Shown here in pieces: positions 1 to 3,622 of a DNA stretch of 5,392 nucleotides. The stretch is from positions 1 to 5,392 of the forward strand of contig VXPN01000076.1 of the NCBI GenBank assembly GCA_009839535.1, read 5' to 3'. Made by a program: the position numbers and the translations under genes. The number at the start of each line of letters is the position of its first letter. Position 1 is the stretch's first letter. The stretch is from Boseongicola sp. SB0662_bin_57. GTDB taxonomy: Bacteria; Pseudomonadota; Alphaproteobacteria; Rhodobacterales; Rhodobacteraceae. The notes beneath the pieces are model-generated. The model was not told the origin of the DNA. It made no database searches and was given only the letters and a program-made list of their open reading frames with translations.

Positions 1-10
1 CCGACGCCTC

Positions 11-32
11 GCAACACTACATCAGGTGTTGC
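11..32. repeat. Perfect 7-bp inverted repeat with 8-nt loop
   Basis: The arms GCAACAC (11-17) and GTGTTGC (26-32) are exact reverse complements around an 8-base spacer. No T-run follows on the plus strand, so a classic intrinsic terminator for an upstream plus-strand gene is not well supported. It could be an operator for the gene starting at 144 or the end of a transcript lying to the left. Only the symmetry is seen; the role is unknown. Confidence 0.45.
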
Positions 33-132
33 ACTTCAGAGTGGAACGGGGGCGGCATTCGTCTTCGATTGCTCTCGGATTTGCAGGGCTCGCCACGAAT
101 GCATAGATCACGTGCCGACCGCGAGTTCTGAT

Positions 133-136
133 GGAG
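133..136 (+). promoter_or_regulatory. Ribosome binding site GGAG that fixes a TTG start
   Basis: GGAG lies 7 bases before the TTG at 144-146. An in-frame TGA at 129-131 excludes any earlier start. The next in-frame alternative, GTG at 198, has no Shine-Dalgarno-like sequence before it. This decides in favour of TTG. Confidence 0.65.
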
Positions 137-143
137 CGATGCA

Positions 144-1718
144 TTGGCCCAAAGTCCGTCTGGGATCGACGAGCGGCCGAAGCTGCTCCGACCTCCGGTG
201 ATCAAGTCCGAAGGCAGAACCGCCTCGGAACGCTATCTCGCGACGCTGGCAGAGAGGTCGTTCCTGAACCTTTGGTCCTATCCAAACCCATATCGAGATC
301 AGAGGCAGGGCGGAACAGACAAGGGCAACGGCAAGGAACTTTGCGACCTGCTCGTGGTCTGCGGCAAGCACGTCATCATCTTCAGCGAAAAGACCGTCGG
401 CTGGCCGGGCGGCGATATCGAGACCGCGTGGCGGAGGTGGGCAAGCAAGGCGATCCGCGACTCGGCCAAGCAGACGAAGGGTGCCGAGCGCTGGATATCC
501 GAGTTTCCTGGGCGGCTTTTCCTTGATCCCGACTGCACGGATCCTTTCCCGATCGATCTCCCGCCCGAAGAAGTGCGACAGGTCCATCGAGTGGTGGTGG
601 CCAACGGAAGCGCGAAACCCTGCCAAAAGCACACGCGAAGCTCCTCGGGTAGCTTGATCATAAGGCCGGGCGTCAAGGGTGACAGCCATTGGACCGACCG
701 AAACGGCGCACCCGAGCCGTTCGTCATCGGCGATGTCGATCCCGAAGGTTCATTCGTGCATGTGCTCAACGAAGCCGCCATTGAAATCGTCATCGATGAA
801 CTCGACACGGTCACCGACTTTGCGGGCTATCTCGCGAAGAAGGCCGCCTTTGTTCGATCCGGCGATCTCGTCGAAGCGCATGGCGAGGAGAACCTTCTCG
901 CCTACTACGCAATTCGAATAAACGACGAGGGTGACCACGACTTTGTCGTCGAAGAAGGGAAGGTCCCAATTTCCATCGATTGCCGACGGTATGACAAGTT
1001 TGTCAAAGACCCGCGGTATCAAGCCAGAAAATTTGCCAACGAGATTTCGTATCTTTGGGACAACTTGATCAGCAAGTTCACGAGCCATCTGCTCGACGGA
1101 ACATCGATCATGCCGGAGGGACAAGACTTCGACCTTCGCAAACTTGAACTCGGCGTACGACAATTGGCCCTGGTGCCAAGGTTCTTCCGTAGATTGCATT
1201 CAGAAGCGATCGCGGATGCGCTGGAAAGGGGCAAACACGACGATTGGTTCGTGCGAGTGATAATGAGTCCCACCGGCGAAGAGGCCAGTGAGCCCGCCTT
1301 CTTCATCCAAACGATGAAATACCTCGATTGGATGGATACCAAGGGAGGCTACGACGGATACCGCAAATCAAGATCGGCTCTTGCAATGATTTATGCTCTC
1401 GGTCTGCTTGAACGCCATTCGCATCTCGGACGCGTGGTAGGAATCTCCTGTGAACCTCCGGACCAGAGTCGGGAGAGTTCGGAGGATCTCGTTTACGTCG
1501 AGCAGCATGAATGGACAGATCAAGAGCGAAAGAAGATCCGAAGTGACTGCAAGACTGCAGGAATTCTCCAGAATCAGAACGAGCGCCCGGTCCGGGGGCA
1601 GGAGTTTCCCGAGCACGGGGTCATCGCGTTCGAGAGACTGGGCTCGCCGCCGGAAAGCTCGCATTTGAACCGCAAGCAACGGCGGGCACTCAAGGCCCGA
1701 ACAAGGAAGCGAAAGTGA
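144..1718 (+). CDS. Uncharacterised 524-residue protein with a possible PD-(D/E)XK-like nuclease core
   Basis: The product is a soluble protein without signal peptide or membrane segment. I recognise the pattern as a conserved bacterial family of unknown function; I cannot name a Pfam entry. The N-terminal part carries the hallmark stretch FLNLWSYPNPY (40-50). It is followed by GKELCDLLVV (63-72) and HVIIFSEK (76-83), a strand-turn-strand layout like a restriction-type nuclease core. Candidate active residues are E65, D68, E82 and K83, with Q110 in a following helix. The usual (D/E)xK is here S-E-K, so the acidic residue before lysine is displaced and activity is uncertain. The middle (about 195-315) has conserved-looking LDT, HGEENLLA and SYLWDNLI segments. 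The last 20 residues are strongly basic (NRKQRRALKARTRKRK), suitable for nucleic-acid contact. The TTG start is set by GGAG at 133-136 and an in-frame TGA just upstream. The gene stands alone on its strand. Coding is secure; the nuclease function is inference. Confidence 0.93.
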   Translation: MAQSPSGIDERPKLLRPPVIKSEGRTASERYLATLAERSFLNLWSYPNPYRDQRQGGTDKGNGKELCDLLVVCGKHVIIFSEKTVGWPGGDIETAWRRWASKAIRDSAKQTKGAERWISEFPGRLFLDPDCTDPFPIDLPPEEVRQVHRVVVANGSAKPCQKHTRSSSGSLIIRPGVKGDSHWTDRNGAPEPFVIGDVDPEGSFVHVLNEAAIEIVIDELDTVTDFAGYLAKKAAFVRSGDLVEAHGEENLLAYYAIRINDEGDHDFVVEEGKVPISIDCRRYDKFVKDPRYQARKFANEISYLWDNLISKFTSHLLDGTSIMPEGQDFDLRKLELGVRQLALVPRFFRRLHSEAIADALERGKHDDWFVRVIMSPTGEEASEPAFFIQTMKYLDWMDTKGGYDGYRKSRSALAMIYALGLLERHSHLGRVVGISCEPPDQSRESSEDLVYVEQHEWTDQERKKIRSDCKTAGILQNQNERPVRGQEFPEHGVIAFERLGSPPESSHLNRKQRRALKARTRKRK

Positions 1719-1966
1719 CCTTTCGGTCTCTTTCAGGACTTGATGCAGGCGTCAGTGTCAATGAAGCCGATCCAGGCAATTCTCCAACCGAGATGGCAGC
1801 CTCGCACGAACCGATTGATCCGGCCGATTTACCCGGCGTTCCTTGTCGAGAATCCGCCAGGGGCAAGGCCAACCCGGCCGAGTTGCCTGAATTCGGGGCA
1901 CGCTGATTTCGCTGGCAAGCCAGCGACCGATGCGGCTGCGACCGCCGCCACGATGTTGAAGAGTTG

Positions 1967-1993
1967 AACTTTGGGGCTTATTCCCCTGAAGTT
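1967..1993 (+). repeat. Imperfect hairpin directly before the tandem repeat
   Basis: GGGG (1973-1976) and CCCC (1983-1986) pair across a six-base loop. The stem continues after a small internal loop with AACTT (1967-1971) against AAGTT (1989-1993). No T-run follows, so it is a weak terminator candidate. It abuts and slightly overlaps the first unit of the tandem repeat at 1992. Confidence 0.4.
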
Positions 1994-2023
1994 TGACAGG
2001 GTCGAAATTTGACAGGGTCGAAA
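1992..2023. repeat. Exact 16-bp tandem duplication
   Basis: The unit TTTGACAGGGTCGAAA occurs twice head to tail (1992-2007 and 2008-2023) without mismatch. Each unit has weak dyad character (TTTGAC and GTCGAAA at its ends). It could be a replication-slippage duplication or paired protein-binding sites. No third copy is seen in the window. Confidence 0.9.
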
Positions 2024-2041
2024 CAGGTACGCCTCAGCGAT

Positions 2042-2056
2042 GCAGGTGTCGCCTGC
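2042..2056. repeat. Short GC-rich hairpin
   Basis: GCAGG (2042-2046) and CCTGC (2052-2056) flank a five-base loop. It is small enough to occur by chance and has no adjacent T-run. It is recorded because it follows the tandem repeat closely. Confidence 0.3.
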
Positions 2057-2178
2057 CTTCAACCGCAGCAGCGCGAGCAAACAGTCTGGCACAGCCGCAT
2101 CGCGGGCGAGCAGGGGAATTGCAAGACTTCTCAAAGGTTGGCATGCTGGATGCATCAGCTGACCAAATGCGGAAGCGG

Positions 2179-2203
2179 GTCACGTCGTGACGGGGCACGT
2201 GCC
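2179..2203. promoter_or_regulatory. Two adjacent palindromes, possible operator
   Basis: GTCACG (2179-2184) and CGTGAC (2186-2191) form an inverted repeat around a single T. Two bases later GGCACGTGCC (2194-2203) is a perfect 10-bp palindrome. Both contain CACGT. They lie 40-65 bases before the start of the small frame at 2243, where a regulator could bind. No promoter hexamers could be assigned with confidence, so the operator role is inference. Confidence 0.35.
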
Positions 2204-2242
2204 AACGCTAGGCGCAAAGTCCCCGAACCAAAGAGTTGAACC

Positions 2243-2452
2243 ATGGTACCAAACGTCGTCATGGCCGTCGTTTTTGTGCTGGCGGCATCCACCGTCCAGG
2301 CCGGAGACGAACCTGTCATGTCTTGGGGCGGCGAGTTGCCGGCGGGTAAAGACGAGTACTTAACGGAGCCGGACTGCCGGGACTGGAACATAACGCGAAC
2401 ACGGCGTGACGTCAACCCCCTCCGACACAAAATGTGGGGCCGCCTGTGCTAA
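2243..2452 (+). CDS. Possible small exported protein, 69 residues
   Basis: The reading frame begins with ATG and has a purine-rich AAAGAG (2230-2235) 7 bases upstream. Residues 5-20 are hydrophobic and end VQA before GDEP, a plausible signal peptidase I site after Ala20. This would leave a mature peptide of about 49 residues with two cysteines (45 and 69), an acidic first half and a basic second half. Against it, the first 20 residues contain no Lys or Arg, unusual for a signal peptide, and I recognise no family. A second Met at residue 7 (2261) is an alternative start. The stop codon sits inside a terminator-like hairpin, consistent with a single-gene transcript. It is more likely a gene than a chance frame, but only marginally. 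Confidence 0.45.
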   Translation: MVPNVVMAVVFVLAASTVQAGDEPVMSWGGELPAGKDEYLTEPDCRDWNITRTRRDVNPLRHKMWGRLC

Positions 2453-2477
2453 GGGGATAAGCCTTTGAGCACTTATT
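2446..2477 (+). terminator. Candidate intrinsic terminator containing the stop codon
   Basis: GTGCTAAGG (2446-2454) pairs with CCTT (2462-2465) and, after a two-base bulge, AGCAC (2468-2472), with a seven-base loop. The stem is followed by TTATT, a poor but real T-rich tract. The TAA stop (2450-2452) of the small exported-protein frame lies in the left arm. Supports a transcript ending here on the plus strand. Confidence 0.4.
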
Positions 2478-2692
2478 CACAAAAACGGTCGATGCCCGCA
2501 TTTCCTTCCTAAACACACTCCAGATTCACATTGTTCCGCCTTCAAATTTCATTCACTTCCGCAGTTTGGGTTGCAGTGAACAGAAACACCGCGAACGATG
2601 GACGGTCGTGCACCGTAGTCCCTTCATAATAGTCCGAGGGCAGCGAACACGTCGCCATAACTGGCAGAGTCGTGACTGTTGCAACGGCTGCC

Positions 2693-3067
2693 TTAAACCG
2701 TGACATCATTCCCAGCCGTGACTTTTTTCGCTCCTTCGCGGAACCGTTCCAAAAAGCGAAAAACGGTGCCGCTCCCGCCGTTCAACAGTGCGGCGGACAC
2801 GGCATAGCTGACGATGCCTGATTCAATTGTGATCTTGATGGGAGCCAAAAGAAGCTGGAAGATGTCAATCCCCGAGGACGCACATATGGCGAAGGAAATT
2901 GCAAAGATGATAGGTGTCTTGAAGCCCTTGTTGTTCAGCCCAGATTGCGCATAGAGCTTCCACTTGAAGAGCACATTGCACAACTCTTCGACGATTAGAG
3001 AGACGAACAGCCATACCAAGATAGCTGCGGCAAGATGCTCAAAATTCAGGTCATTAAGTGCGTCCAT
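2693..3067 (-). CDS. Small integral membrane protein, about three membrane segments, 124 residues
   Basis: The protein starts with a short acidic, uncharged-to-negative N-terminus (residues 1-10). Hydrophobic segments follow at about 11-34, 51-75 and 82-97. Positive charges cluster in the loop at 35-50 (four Lys) and in the C-terminal tail (R104, R108, R110, K114, K115). By the positive-inside rule this suggests three passes with the N-terminus outside and the C-terminus in the cytoplasm. The motif LNGGSGTVFRFLERF (95-109) at the end of the third segment recalls small phage-type or holin-like membrane proteins, but this is only a resemblance and I cannot assign a family. The start is firm: AAGGGAG lies 7 bases before ATG. 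It diverges from the small peptide frame at 3335. No clear promoter or terminator was identified. Confidence 0.85.
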   Translation of the reverse strand: MDALNDLNFEHLAAAILVWLFVSLIVEELCNVLFKWKLYAQSGLNNKGFKTPIIFAISFAICASSGIDIFQLLLAPIKITIESGIVSYAVSAALLNGGSGTVFRFLERFREGAKKVTAGNDVTV

Positions 3068-3074
3068 GATAGAT

Positions 3075-3081
3075 CTCCCTT
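3075..3081 (-). promoter_or_regulatory. Strong ribosome binding site AAGGGAG
   Basis: Read on the minus strand, AAGGGAG is 7 bases before the ATG at 3067-3065. It is a near-perfect match to the 16S rRNA anti-Shine-Dalgarno sequence and fixes the start of the membrane protein. Confidence 0.8.
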
Positions 3082-3242
3082 CATGTCAATGAGCGACCCA
3101 TGATGAGATTACCTCGCCCTATGGTTCGGCTCGCCACCATCCTATCGCAGACGATCACTCGCAGCAAGAAGTCCAGAGCAACCGTTTTCGAGATCCTTCT
3201 AGTCCCGTCAAACGAATCAGGATAGGTTCTGTGATTGAAGTG

Positions 3243-3265
3243 CCCAGCTTAGTGGCAAGCTCGGG
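3243..3265. repeat. Hairpin upstream of the small peptide frame
   Basis: CCCAGCTT (3243-3250) pairs with AAGCT (3257-3261) and GGG (3263-3265), with one bulged C and a six-base loop. It lies about 60 bases before the ribosome binding site at 3323. It could be leader RNA structure for the peptide transcript. No T-run follows on the plus strand. Confidence 0.4.
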
Positions 3266-3322
3266 ACTATCGTCAGATATGTGCAAAGACTTCTCTAAAT
3301 TTGGTCCTAGCCATTTCCAATC

Positions 3323-3328
3323 GGAAGG
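3323..3328 (+). promoter_or_regulatory. Strong ribosome binding site GGAAGG
   Basis: GGAAGG ends 6 bases before ATG at 3335. The spacing and sequence are close to ideal and are the main reason to take the very short frame behind it seriously. Confidence 0.55.
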
Positions 3329-3334
3329 CGATCA

Positions 3335-3406
3335 ATGATTGTCATTGTCGTTGACTTGAAGACAATTGCAGTTCTTGCACTAGCAATTGCAACACTTGTG
3401 AAGTAA
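3335..3406 (+). CDS. Tiny hydrophobic peptide, 23 residues
   Basis: The frame ATG to TAA encodes a 23-residue peptide made almost entirely of Ile, Val, Leu and Ala, with only D7, K9 and the final K23 charged. Residues 10-22 (TIAVLALAIATLV) could span or lie in a membrane. Two ATT-GCA codon pairs recur 21 bases apart, inside 8-base CAATTGCA repeats. GGAAGG stands 6 bases before the start, and a GC-rich hairpin begins 16 bases after the stop, so the unit has the layout of a complete minigene. In size and character it resembles hydrophobic type I toxin peptides (such as Ibs) or small membrane regulators, but there is no sequence match I can claim. The local GC is low (37% over 3361-3420). The frame is too short to exclude chance, so ribosome binding site and terminator carry the argument. 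Confidence 0.5.
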   Translation: MIVIVVDLKTIAVLALAIATLVK

Positions 3407-3422
3407 GTATTCTTCAAAACTT

Positions 3423-3450
3423 GGCGAGGCTTCATCGCCTCGCCTGTCTT
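3423..3450 (+). terminator. Intrinsic terminator hairpin after the peptide frame
   Basis: GGCGAGGC (3423-3430) and GCCTCGCC (3437-3444) form a perfect 8-bp, GC-rich stem with a six-base loop. TGTCTT follows as a weak T-rich tract. Placed 16 bases after the stop at 3404-3406, it is best read as the terminator of the 23-codon gene. Confidence 0.65.
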
Positions 3451-3454
3451 GACG

Positions 3455-3500
3455 TTCCCAGCGTTAGCGTCTTCGGCACTTTGAATTCAAGGACTGGGAA
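3455..3500. repeat. Inverted repeat enclosing a 10-bp palindrome
   Basis: TTCCCAG (3455-3461) and CTGGGAA (3494-3500) are exact reverse complements 32 bases apart. Between them TTGAATTCAA (3481-3490) is a perfect palindrome. The element lies between the terminator at 3423-3450 and the end of the helicase gene. It could be a folded RNA or a recognition site; no function can be assigned. Confidence 0.35.
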
Positions 3501-3622
3501 GATAAGGACTTCATCACCGCATGTCTGTTTTTGTCATGTCTGCCCGGGAACATCATGAAATTTCCGACGCCTCTGGCGAGCATCGAATGCCGCAAGCGAA
3601 GGCGGTGTCGAACAAGCGTATT

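Larger units (their letters stand above)
1719..2242. other. 524-base stretch without a convincing gene
   Basis: Several short open frames exist on both strands, but none has a good ribosome binding site, a recognisable motif or a consistent frame. The only one with positional appeal is a 63-codon frame at 1715-1906 whose GTG overlaps the previous stop as GTGA. Its composition (many Pro, Ala and Glu, no hydrophobic core) looks non-coding. The stretch does hold a hairpin near 1967-1993, a 16-bp tandem repeat at 1992-2023, a small hairpin at 2042-2056 and two palindromes at 2179-2203. It may be a decayed gene or a regulatory and structural spacer; I see no transposase remnant. Confidence 0.5.

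Noticed and set aside
81..109. Possible promoter TTGCAG - 17 bases - TAGATC before the 524-codon gene
   Set aside because: Spacing is ideal but the -10 hexamer matches only three of six consensus bases, and such matches are frequent by chance.
108..1679. Several minus-strand open frames of 100-193 codons opposite the 524-codon gene
   Set aside because: They are antisense to a long, well-supported frame, have no ribosome binding sites that I could find, overlap one another, and translate to arginine/serine/proline-rich sequence without motifs. They are shadows of the GC-rich codon pattern.
1715..1906. 63-codon plus-strand frame with GTG overlapping the stop of the preceding gene (GTGA)
   Set aside because: The overlap suggests translational coupling, but the product has no hydrophobic core or motif and other frames are equally open here. 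Support is too thin for a gene call.
1829..2155. 108-codon minus-strand frame
   Set aside because: No good ribosome binding site and no recognisable domain; it runs across the hairpin and the tandem repeat, which looks non-coding.
2461..2700. Open plus-strand frame of 80 codons between the exported-protein frame and the membrane protein gene
   Set aside because: It has no start codon near its beginning, no ribosome binding site and no recognisable motif, and its 3' end runs into the convergent membrane protein gene. Probably a chance open frame.
3587..3606. Possible terminator for the helicase gene (CCGC/GCGG stem)
   Set aside because: Only four base pairs plus wobbles and no T-run on the minus strand; too weak to call.
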